Of a stretch of DNA of 64,000 bases, positions 1 to 6,447 are shown piece after piece. Position 1 is the first letter of the stretch. Each line of letters starts with the position of its first letter. The stretch covers positions 1-64,000 of the forward strand of contig NZ_QLMA01000011.1 of the NCBI RefSeq assembly GCF_003259435.1, read 5' to 3'. Origin of the DNA: Chitinophaga dinghuensis (GTDB lineage Bacteria > Bacteroidota > Bacteroidia > Chitinophagales > Chitinophagaceae). The translations under genes and the position numbers were made by a program. The notes beneath the pieces were generated by a model. The model searched no databases and was not told where the DNA came from. It was given only the letters and a program-made list of their open reading frames with translations.

Positions 1-138
1 ATAGTAATCCCACCATTTTAATAGTAATGAAGGGCTTATGTCCAGGTCATCCGATGTGGACATAATGCTCTGACCCTTTTCCACTAGTCTGATTGCTTTT
101 ACCTTAAAGGCAAAACTGTGTTTCTTTCTTGCACTCAT
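1..138 (-). CDS. IS3-type transposase OrfA, N-terminal part (runs off the window)
   Basis: An open frame starts with ATG at 138 and stays open for 46 codons to the edge. The peptide starts MSARKKHSFAFKVKAIRLVE and goes on to an ISPSLLLKWW segment, the pattern of the helix-turn-helix N-terminus of IS3/IS911 OrfA proteins (a basic F-x-K-A-x-x-L-V-E helix, then an 'ISPS..L..W' recognition helix). OrfA binds the element's terminal repeats. It is not in the same transcription unit as the permease gene beginning at 1347, being downstream of it on the same strand. The family call rests on 46 residues, and other HTH transposase families are possible. Confidence 0.5.
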   Translation of the reverse strand, partial: MSARKKHSFAFKVKAIRLVEKGQSIMSTSDDLDISPSLLLKWWDYY

Positions 139-143
139 AAAAA

Positions 144-175
144 TGCCCCCAAAAGTGTCTAAACTTTTGGGGGCA
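144..175. repeat. 13-bp hairpin inside the IS end
   Basis: Arms TGCCCCCAAAAGT (144-156) and its exact complement (163-175) surround a 6-nt loop. It lies between the presumed IS terminus and the transposase start. It could be part of the transposase binding site or could block read-through transcription into the transposase gene. A separate 10-bp palindrome GTGACGTCAC follows at 183-192, just outside the presumed terminus. Confidence 0.6.
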
Positions 176-210
176 CTTCACTGTGACGTCACTTCCTTTT
201 TTATTTTCTC

Positions 211-239
211 GTCGTTCTTATCCTGCGGGCAGGAACGAC
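211..239. repeat. Stem-loop downstream of the LptF/G permease gene
   Basis: GTCGTTC (211-217) pairs with GAACGAC (233-239), and an inner CTGC/GCAG pair extends the stem. It lies 16 bp past the permease stop codon on the minus strand. No U-run follows it in the minus-strand transcript, so it is at best a weak terminator or an mRNA 3'-end stabiliser. Confidence 0.35.
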
Positions 240-255
240 CTCCATAAAAGTAAAA

Positions 256-1347
256 TTACTTAGGCGCCTTCTTGTACAAGTAGAAAGCAAGTCCTCCAAA
301 GATCACATTGGGTATCCATACTGCTACCAGCGGATTCAGGTCTGCCTTGGTAGAAAATACGGTGGCAAATTGCAAGGCAATAATATAACTGGCAGAGATA
401 ACAATACCCACGGCCAGGTGGAGCCCGCTTCCGCCACGCACTTTCTTGGCGGCAATAATCCCTCCGATCAACGTCAGTACTACCACAGCGGCAGCTGCTG
501 CAGTACGCCGGTAATACTCTACCCAATAAGTATTCAACCCCTCAGAGCCACGGATCGACTCCCGAAGGATATACCTTCTGAGATCCGGTGTGGTAAGGGC
601 TTCCTGCATATTCTTTTCATCCACCAGATCTTTCGGCACCAGCGGAATTTTAATGGACGTATCCTGTAAACTTCTCCAGCTTTCATGCAAACCATCCATG
701 GTACGAATGGTCACATAGTCCAGTCGCCATTTTTTGGAAGTAGAATCCCATGAAACACGGTCTGCCTTCAAACGATAGTTGATCTCCTGCCCATGCACCT
801 TTTGCAAAATGAAAGAGGAACCATTGGCATAATTGGGATCATAGGTACCGAAGGTCACATAGGTGAAACTGTCGATACGCGTACTTCGTTCAAACTGGGT
901 GTTCTGGTTATCGTGACTATGTAAATATTTATTCTCAAAGGTGGTACGAATGCGGTTCGCATTGGGTACTACCCAGAAGTTGGCCAGCCAGAGGATACCG
1001 CCGAAAAGCAAAGCCCCTACCCAGTAAGGACGAAGGAAACGACGGAAACTCACACCAGCACTCAATATGGCAATGATCTCCGAACGATAGGCCATCTTGG
1101 AGGTAAAAAAGATTACCGACAGAAAGATGAACAACGGGAACAACAATGCCAGGATATGCGGGATAAAGCCGAAGTAATAATCCACTACAATCTGGCGCAA
1201 GGTCAGATGATTCTTCATAAAATCATCCACTTTCTCCGTAATGTCGATCACCACGGAGATCAGGAGGAAGATCGCCAGTGAATAAATAAAGGTACCTATC
1301 AGCTTACGTAATATATACCAGTCTATTTTTGTCAGGAATTTCGGCAT
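256..1347 (-). CDS. LptF/LptG family permease (lipopolysaccharide export)
   Basis: A 363-residue inner-membrane protein, the size of E. coli LptG (about 360). It has three N-terminal membrane segments (about 17-35, 59-82, 107-127), a hydrophilic periplasmic domain (about 130-275, the beta-jellyroll in this family) and three C-terminal segments (about 281-299, 309-330, 340-359). LptF and LptG with the ATPase LptB extract LPS from the inner membrane and pass it to LptC/LptA. The sequence alone does not tell me which of the two this is. The partner gene and lptB are not in the window. It lies 47 bp downstream of tgt on the same strand and probably shares its transcript. Confidence 0.88.
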   Translation of the reverse strand: MPKFLTKIDWYILRKLIGTFIYSLAIFLLISVVIDITEKVDDFMKNHLTLRQIVVDYYFGFIPHILALLFPLFIFLSVIFFTSKMAYRSEIIAILSAGVSFRRFLRPYWVGALLFGGILWLANFWVVPNANRIRTTFENKYLHSHDNQNTQFERSTRIDSFTYVTFGTYDPNYANGSSFILQKVHGQEINYRLKADRVSWDSTSKKWRLDYVTIRTMDGLHESWRSLQDTSIKIPLVPKDLVDEKNMQEALTTPDLRRYILRESIRGSEGLNTYWVEYYRRTAAAAAVVVLTLIGGIIAAKKVRGGSGLHLAVGIVISASYIIALQFATVFSTKADLNPLVAVWIPNVIFGGLAFYLYKKAPK

Positions 1348-1394
1348 GAACCCAAAGATATTAGTTTATTGGATTATTTGTTGATTTGCTGATT

Positions 1395-2525
1395 TTATAA
1401 ACGCGTTTTCAACTGACTGATCATCTTCGGTTTCCAGGCGCTGAAAGTTCCTGCCAGAATCTGCCGACGGGCTTCTTTCACCAGTTCCAGGTAGAACGCG
1501 AGGTTATGGATACTGGCAAGTGTCATGCCCAAAATCTCTCCTGCAATAAATAAGTGGCGCAGGTAAGCCTTACTGTAAGTATTCGTGGCAAAGCATGGGC
1601 TGTTTTCATCTATCGGAGTGAAATCATCCGCCCATTTTTTATTACGGATATTGATGACGCCATTCCAGGTGAAGAGCATACCATTGCGGCCATTTCTGGT
1701 TGGCATCACGCAGTCAAACATATCTACGCCCAGGGATATATTTTCCAGGATATTCCATGGGGTACCTACGCCCATCAGGTATCTTGGCTTATCTACAGGT
1801 AAAATATCACATACGAGTTCGCACATCTCATACATATCCTGTTCCGGTTCTCCTACGCTCAATCCGCCAATCGCATTACCAGCGGCGCCACGGGAAGCGA
1901 TATATTCCGCAGAAGCCTTACGGAGATCTTTGAAAGTAGAACCCTGTACAATCGGGAACAGCGTTTGTTCGTGACCGTAGGCAGGCATTGTGTCTGCCAG
2001 GCGTTGAATACACCTGTCCAGCCAGCGATGGGTCAGGTCCATCGACTTCCGGGCATAACGGTATTCGGAAGGGTATGGAGGACATTCATCGAACGCCATA
2101 ATAATATCCGCGCCAATAGTACGCTGGATATCCATTACGTTTTCCGGTGTAAACAAATGACGGGAACCGTCTATATGTGATTGGAATACACAGCCTTCTT
2201 CTTTGATTTTACGGTTGGCTGCCAGGGAAAATACCTGATATCCGCCGCTATCTGTCAGAATAGGTCTGTCCCATCCATTAAATTTATGTAAACCGCCGGC
2301 TTTGGAAAGTACTTCCAATCCCGGACGCAGGTACAGGTGATAGGTATTTCCCAGAATGATCTGGGCCTGTACGGCCTCTTTTAACTGTTCCTGGGTAACC
2401 GCCTTTACACTGCCAACGGTACCCACCGGCATGAATATAGGCGTTTCGATTTCCCCGTGGGCAGTGGTGATTTTCCCTGCCCTGGCCTTACTGCCATTAT
2501 CTTTAGTTATAAGTTCAAAATTCAC
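1395..2525 (-). CDS. tgt: tRNA-guanine transglycosylase (queuosine synthesis)
   Basis: A 376-residue enzyme that exchanges guanine 34 of GUN-anticodon tRNAs for the queuine precursor preQ1. It keeps the substrate-binding motifs TDSGGYQ (Asp92) and AFDECPP (Asp146), a GGLSVGE segment near 220, and the nucleophile Asp271 in GVDMFDCVMPTRNGRNG. The bacterial family normally binds structural zinc through C-x-C-x2-C plus a downstream His. Here the matching positions are Ser309, Cys311 and Thr314, with His340 kept, so two of the three Cys ligands are missing (see findings). queE and queD of the same pathway are elsewhere in this window. An exact TAnnTTTG promoter element lies 20 nt upstream of the ATG. 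Confidence 0.96.
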   Translation of the reverse strand: MNFELITKDNGSKARAGKITTAHGEIETPIFMPVGTVGSVKAVTQEQLKEAVQAQIILGNTYHLYLRPGLEVLSKAGGLHKFNGWDRPILTDSGGYQVFSLAANRKIKEEGCVFQSHIDGSRHLFTPENVMDIQRTIGADIIMAFDECPPYPSEYRYARKSMDLTHRWLDRCIQRLADTMPAYGHEQTLFPIVQGSTFKDLRKASAEYIASRGAAGNAIGGLSVGEPEQDMYEMCELVCDILPVDKPRYLMGVGTPWNILENISLGVDMFDCVMPTRNGRNGMLFTWNGVINIRNKKWADDFTPIDENSPCFATNTYSKAYLRHLFIAGEILGMTLASIHNLAFYLELVKEARRQILAGTFSAWKPKMISQLKTRL

Positions 2526-2545
2526 GAGATTTCCATTTCAGCGTG

Positions 2546-2553
2546 CAAAGATA
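2546..2553 (-). promoter_or_regulatory. -7 promoter element for tgt
   Basis: CAAAGATA on the plus strand is TATCTTTG on the minus strand, an exact match to the Bacteroidota consensus TAnnTTTG. It is 20 nt upstream of the tgt ATG. No clear -33 TTG is seen at the expected spacing. Confidence 0.55.
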
Positions 2554-2639
2554 CCGAAATGCAATTCGATTTGCGAATTAGTAAAAACAGATAGTACCTT
2601 CGTCCATAATTTATCTTTTTACAGATATTAAAAATATTA

Positions 2640-2647
2640 TATTTTTG
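2640..2647 (+). promoter_or_regulatory. -7 promoter element for the glycosyltransferase gene
   Basis: TATTTTTG matches TAnnTTTG exactly and ends only 8 nt before the ATG at 2656, which implies a very short 5' untranslated region. Confidence 0.55.
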
Positions 2648-2655
2648 CGTCCATT

Positions 2656-3795
2656 ATGCTTGACCACCTAGGTGAAATTGCCTTATACTCCTTTGCTACC
2701 ATCGCTGGTATCCAGATATGTTATTATCTGTTCATTTTCTCACGGTTAGCCTTCTACCGTAAGAAATTTGACCCTGATCAGTCGCCGGAACAGAAATTTT
2801 CTGTTATCATCTGTGCAAAAGATGAGGAACTGAATTTGCAACGCAATCTCCCCGGGGTATTGCAGCAACGTTATCATGATCACTTGAAGCCTGAATATGA
2901 GGTGATTGTGGTAAATGATAACTCAGAAGATGAAAGCCGGTATTACCTGCAGTCTATCGAACCAGGTTATCCACATTACCGCACTATAGAAATTAAGCAG
3001 CCTGCGAAATTCATCCCTGGAAAGAAATTTCCTTTGTCGATGGGTCTTCGTGGAGCCATACACGATAACATTCTCCTGACGGATGCCGATTGCAAACCAG
3101 GAAGTACCTACTGGCTGTCTTTGATGAGTCAGGGTTTTACGGAAAACAAGGAGATTGTACTGGGTTATGGCGCTTATCATAAGAAACCGGGGTTTCTGAA
3201 TAAAGTAATTCGTTACGAAACCTTCTTCAGTGCGATGCAGTTCCTGTCGTTTGCCATGAGTGGTATGGCTTATATGGGCGTGGGTCGTAACCTGGCTTAT
3301 AAAAAGGAGCTCTTTTACCGTCATAAAGGTTTTACCAGTCATCAGCATTTGGCTGGGGGAGACGACGATCTGTTTGTAAACACAGCTGCCACTCGTAAAA
3401 ACGTGTCGGTAGTCATTGATAAAAAAGCATTTACTTATTCCGAGCCTAAAAACAGCTGGAGCAGCTGGTTCCGCCAGAAAACAAGGCATATGACCACTGG
3501 CAAGCATTATAAGTTCGGGCATAAGTTTGTATTAGGGATCTTCTCTCTGACACATTTCCTCTTCTACCCTGCCTTAATATTGGCATTATTTACCACCACT
3601 CCTCCGATTTTGTGGTATGTACTGGGCGTATTCGGGTTCAAGCTGCTGGTTCAATCTGTTATCACCTGGTCTGCCATGCGCAAACTGGATGAGAAAGATC
3701 TGTTTGTATACAGCTGGTTCATGGATATTTTCATGTTATTTTACTACATCATCTTTACACCTGCGTTAATGGTGAAGTCCAAAAACCGTTGGTAA
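2656..3795 (+). CDS. Membrane-anchored family 2 glycosyltransferase
   Basis: A 379-residue GT-A fold enzyme with an N-terminal membrane helix (about 8-30) and two or three C-terminal helices (about 290-375). The catalytic core starts at FSVIICAKDEE (about 48-58) and continues with VNDNSEDE (86-93), the metal-binding D-x-D as Asp143/Asp145 in LTDAD, a GGDDD motif (about 234-238) that probably supplies the base, and RQKTRH (273-278) in the place of the Q/RxxRW motif of processive enzymes. The family transfers sugars from nucleotide donors to lipid or polysaccharide acceptors; the substrate cannot be read from the sequence. It is the first gene of a plus-strand pair with rsmG, 35 bp downstream, but rsmG has its own promoter-like element. 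Confidence 0.85.
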   Translation: MLDHLGEIALYSFATIAGIQICYYLFIFSRLAFYRKKFDPDQSPEQKFSVIICAKDEELNLQRNLPGVLQQRYHDHLKPEYEVIVVNDNSEDESRYYLQSIEPGYPHYRTIEIKQPAKFIPGKKFPLSMGLRGAIHDNILLTDADCKPGSTYWLSLMSQGFTENKEIVLGYGAYHKKPGFLNKVIRYETFFSAMQFLSFAMSGMAYMGVGRNLAYKKELFYRHKGFTSHQHLAGGDDDLFVNTAATRKNVSVVIDKKAFTYSEPKNSWSSWFRQKTRHMTTGKHYKFGHKFVLGIFSLTHFLFYPALILALFTTTPPILWYVLGVFGFKLLVQSVITWSAMRKLDEKDLFVYSWFMDIFMLFYYIIFTPALMVKSKNRW

Positions 3796-3797
3796 GC

Positions 3798-3826
3798 TTG
3801 TTCATTGCTGAATAAGTTTATTTTTG
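3798..3826 (+). promoter_or_regulatory. rsmG promoter with -33 and -7 elements
   Basis: TTG at 3798-3800, an 18-bp spacer and TATTTTTG at 3819-3826 form one of the better-spaced Bacteroidota promoters in the window. The -7 box ends 4 nt before the rsmG ATG (3831), so transcription would begin at or inside the start codon. Confidence 0.6.
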
Positions 3827-3830
3827 CAGC

Positions 3831-4460
3831 ATGGATATTATTTTAAAGTACTTCAGCGACTTCACGCCGGCACAGCTGGCTCAGTTTGAAGCGTTACAGG
3901 GATTATACAGCGAGTGGAACGAGAAAATCAATGTTATTTCCAGGAAAGATATTGATTCCCTCTACGAAAAACATGTTTTACATTCATTAAGTATTGCTGC
4001 CATTGCGGATTTTGCACCTGGTACCCAGATTATTGACCTGGGCACCGGAGGAGGATTCCCTGGCATTCCGCTGGCTATTTTCTTCCCTGAAGTACAGTTC
4101 CATTTAGTAGACTCCATTGGCAAAAAGATTAAGGTAGTGGAAGGTGTGGCCGAGTCTCTCGGGCTTAAAAACGTTACTGCTGCCCATTCCCGTATAGAAG
4201 ATATTAAGAACCGTAAGTTCGACATCGTGGTATCCCGTGCAGTGGCTCCTCTGGGAGATCTCTGGCGTTGGAGCAAACACCTGATGAAGAAATCCACCGT
4301 TCCTGGAAAGCAATTTGATAAAGGATTGATCTGCCTAAAAGGCGGCGATCTGGCCCAGGAAATCTCTGAAAGTGGACTGAAACCCAGAATGATCGACATC
4401 TACGACATCTTCCCTGAAGAGAGTTTCAAAGATAAATATATATTGATGGCCAAAAACTAG
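3831..4460 (+). CDS. rsmG: 16S rRNA (guanine527-N7)-methyltransferase
   Basis: A 209-residue SAM-dependent methyltransferase, typical in length for RsmG/GidB. The SAM-binding loop is IIDLGTGGGFPGIPLA (about 67-82), preceded by NVISRKD (34-40) and HVLHSL (48-53), all signatures of the family. It methylates N7 of G527 in the 530 loop of 16S rRNA, and loss gives low-level streptomycin resistance in other bacteria. The ATG chosen is 4 nt after a strong -7 element, so the message is probably leaderless or nearly so. It is not next to mnmG or parAB here. Confidence 0.96.
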   Translation: MDIILKYFSDFTPAQLAQFEALQGLYSEWNEKINVISRKDIDSLYEKHVLHSLSIAAIADFAPGTQIIDLGTGGGFPGIPLAIFFPEVQFHLVDSIGKKIKVVEGVAESLGLKNVTAAHSRIEDIKNRKFDIVVSRAVAPLGDLWRWSKHLMKKSTVPGKQFDKGLICLKGGDLAQEISESGLKPRMIDIYDIFPEESFKDKYILMAKN

Positions 4461-4540
4461 GCTGTATTTGGGGAGGCGCTGTCATATTTTTTCTGTAACA
4501 GCTAAAATATCCGCAATAGTGATTCGTCTTCAATAGTAAG

Positions 4541-5128
4541 ATGAAACAGTTGCTCCTATCAAATACAGTTATGGCCCAAGAGCAAAATGAGCGTATACAG
4601 GAGGCGGTTAAACAAGAGAGCAGGCGCCTGCTCCACTTTATCCGTCAGCGGGTGAGCAATGTGTCGGACGCTGAAGATATTTTGCAGGATGTACTGTACC
4701 AGTTTACAGAATATCTGCGACTGGGCAGCCAGGTAGACTCCATCACCGGATGGCTGTTTGCCGTTGCCAGAAACAGGATCACAGATTGGTTCAGAAAAAA
4801 GAAAGAAACACCTTTTGCAGAATATACGCGGGAAATAGAAGGAGAAGAAGTGCTTTTCCTTCCCGAAATCATCGCTGATTCCGCTATGGATGCGGATACG
4901 CCCATGATGCAGAAAATCATTTCCGAAGCCATTACCGCCGCCATTGAAGACCTCCCTGCAGATCAGAAACAGGTATTTATCAGTCATGAAATCCTGGGAA
5001 AATCATTTAAGGAGATGAGTGCCGAAACGGGCGTTAGCGTCAACACGTTGCTTTCACGCAAACGCTATGCTGTACTGTTTTTGAGAGAAAGATTGAGAGA
5101 ACTGTATCAAGAAATTCTCAACAACTGA
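4541..5128 (+). CDS. ECF-type RNA polymerase sigma factor
   Basis: A 195-residue sigma-70 family protein with only regions 2 and 4. Region 2 holds DAEDILQDVLYQF (about 43-55) and the WLFAVARNRITDWFRKK helix (71-87). Region 4 starts near residue 132 with DLPADQKQVFI and carries a helix-turn-helix (SFKEMSAETGVSVNTLLSRK). Start choice is open: ATG at 4541, or ATG at 4571 (MAQEQ...), which better fits usual ECF lengths. The next gene, 18 bp downstream, is a small membrane protein that could be a partner. No classical anti-sigma zinc motif is seen there. Confidence 0.88.
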   Translation: MKQLLLSNTVMAQEQNERIQEAVKQESRRLLHFIRQRVSNVSDAEDILQDVLYQFTEYLRLGSQVDSITGWLFAVARNRITDWFRKKKETPFAEYTREIEGEEVLFLPEIIADSAMDADTPMMQKIISEAITAAIEDLPADQKQVFISHEILGKSFKEMSAETGVSVNTLLSRKRYAVLFLRERLRELYQEILNN

Positions 5129-5146
5129 TTAAACTTACTAATAGAT

Positions 5147-5575
5147 ATGGGACGATTCAGACAAAAATCCGCCGGAAAAATATTCCTGATGATCTGCTGT
5201 GGTATTGCATTCATAGCAGCTGTCACCCTCTTAACCATGATACTCTGGAACTGGTTAATACCAGAAATATTCCATGGTCCTAGCATTACCTACTGGCAAG
5301 CCTTTGGACTACTGCTGCTCGGCAAACTGCTGTTCGGCTGGCATAATAACGGCAAAGGATTCAAAGGGCGCGGGGGCGACTGGAAAGAGCGTATCAGGAA
5401 CAAAATGGCCCACCTCAGCCCTGAAGAACAGGAACACCTCCGTGAAAAACTTCGCAACCGCTGTGGGGGTTCTGAACATTTCGAGCGTCATTTCGATAGG
5501 TTCTGGAATGATCGCGATGAAAAAAAGGATGACCCTGCACAAAATCCAGGGAATAATCCCTCTACATCACTCTAA
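5147..5575 (+). CDS. Small membrane protein paired with the ECF sigma factor (unknown function)
   Basis: A 142-residue protein with two hydrophobic segments (about 11-33 and 46-63) and then a highly charged tail. The tail has a Gly/Lys-rich stretch (GKGFKGRGGDWKER), a helical LSPEEQEHLREKLRNRC segment reminiscent of Spy/CpxP-type sensors, and an Asp/Asn-rich end. I do not recognise a named family with certainty. It lies 18 bp after the ECF sigma gene and is almost certainly co-transcribed. A role as membrane-bound modulator of the sigma factor is an inference from position only; other possibilities are a stress-response effector or a structural protein. Confidence 0.7.
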   Translation: MGRFRQKSAGKIFLMICCGIAFIAAVTLLTMILWNWLIPEIFHGPSITYWQAFGLLLLGKLLFGWHNNGKGFKGRGGDWKERIRNKMAHLSPEEQEHLREKLRNRCGGSEHFERHFDRFWNDRDEKKDDPAQNPGNNPSTSL

Positions 5576-5652
5576 TTATTACAATTATCAGAAATAACTA
5601 AGATTTTTTTCATCCATTGCCGTTATTCTTTCATGTATGCCCGAAAAACCTC

Positions 5653-5675
5653 ACATATTTATTAAATAAATATGT
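5653..5675. repeat. AT-rich 23-bp palindrome
   Basis: Arms of 11 bp (5653-5663 and 5665-5675) around a single central base, centred on CATATTTATT A AATAAATATG. It lies 77 bp past the membrane-protein gene and 111 bp before the DinB gene. It could be a regulator binding site or a weak terminator; no T-run follows. The rest of the 211-bp gap shows only a near-match -7 box (TATTTTCG, 5758-5765) for the DinB gene. Confidence 0.5.
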
Positions 5676-5786
5676 TGGCTGATTGCAAAAACTGGTGTAA
5701 CTTCAAAGAGTATGCAATGGCCCGGGTATTCTCAACTAAAGGCGCCAGGTTTTGTGTTATTTTCGCACCCTTTAAAATGAATTCCT

Positions 5787-6353
5787 ATGTACCTGAACCA
5801 GCATGAGATTCGATCTCTGTTAAACAGGAGTTTCGACAATATGGTCGACTATGTAAACACGCTGTCAGATCATCGGTTTACCGCATCTCCTTACGGTAAA
5901 TGGTCAGCCGGCCAACAGCTGGATCACCTGATCAAATCCGTACGCCCCGTTAGCAGCGCAATGGGGTTTCCTAAATTTGCACTTCGATATTTTGGCGTCA
6001 GTCAACTGCCCTCCAGGTCCTATGATCTGTTAGTATTGCAGTATCAGCAAAAACTGAATGATGGTGCAACCGCCACCATCCCCTACCAGCCAGGCGTTAT
6101 TTACAACGCACAACGGCCGGTATTAATCCAGAGCTTCCTCACCCAGAAACTAAAACTGGATGACAAAATCAGGAACTGGTCTGAAAATGACCTGGACAGG
6201 TACAGACTACCTCATCCGATTTTAGGGAAAATCACCGTTCGGGAAATGCTGTATTTCACTGCTTATCATAACCAGCACCACCTGGAAAAACTGATCCATC
6301 AGGAACAGTTTGCTCATACATGGGAAAACCAGCTACAACAGCTGATTTTCTAA
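5787..6353 (+). CDS. DinB-like metal-binding hydrolase/transferase family protein
   Basis: A 188-residue four-helix-bundle protein of the DinB/YfiT superfamily. The family's metal-binding His positions are visible in GQQLDHLIKS (about 43-52) and YHNQHHLEKL (near 162-171). Members bind a divalent metal; some are thiol transferases and most have no known substrate. It stands alone, with a near-consensus promoter upstream and a strong bidirectional terminator downstream. A second, more distant DinB-like gene is at 51251-51742. Confidence 0.8.
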   Translation: MYLNQHEIRSLLNRSFDNMVDYVNTLSDHRFTASPYGKWSAGQQLDHLIKSVRPVSSAMGFPKFALRYFGVSQLPSRSYDLLVLQYQQKLNDGATATIPYQPGVIYNAQRPVLIQSFLTQKLKLDDKIRNWSENDLDRYRLPHPILGKITVREMLYFTAYHNQHHLEKLIHQEQFAHTWENQLQQLIF

Positions 6354-6389
6354 TAGTTACTCACGCTAAGTTGAATGCAAAAAGTCATT

Positions 6390-6430
6390 AAAAGGAAAAG
6401 CCTGCGTATGATACGCAGGCTTTTCCTTTT
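6390..6430. terminator. Strong bidirectional terminator
   Basis: Perfect 19-bp arms (6390-6408 and 6412-6430) around a 3-nt loop, with A-rich and T-rich flanks. It separates the convergent DinB and M1 peptidase genes. Confidence 0.9.
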
Positions 6431-6447
6431 ATAATATTCACAACAGC

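Larger units (their letters stand above)
1..180 (-). mobile_element. End of an IS3-like insertion sequence (partial)
   Basis: The left edge holds the beginning of a transposase reading frame on the minus strand and, outside it, a G/C-rich end that reads TGAAGTGCCCCCAAAAG on the minus strand starting at 180. Ends beginning TGAAGTG followed by a C-run and AAAAGT are what I recall from the IS150 group of the IS3 family. A 13-bp perfect hairpin (arms 144-156 and 163-175) sits between the end and the start codon. The other end and any target duplication lie outside the window, so whether the element is complete cannot be seen. Confidence 0.55.
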
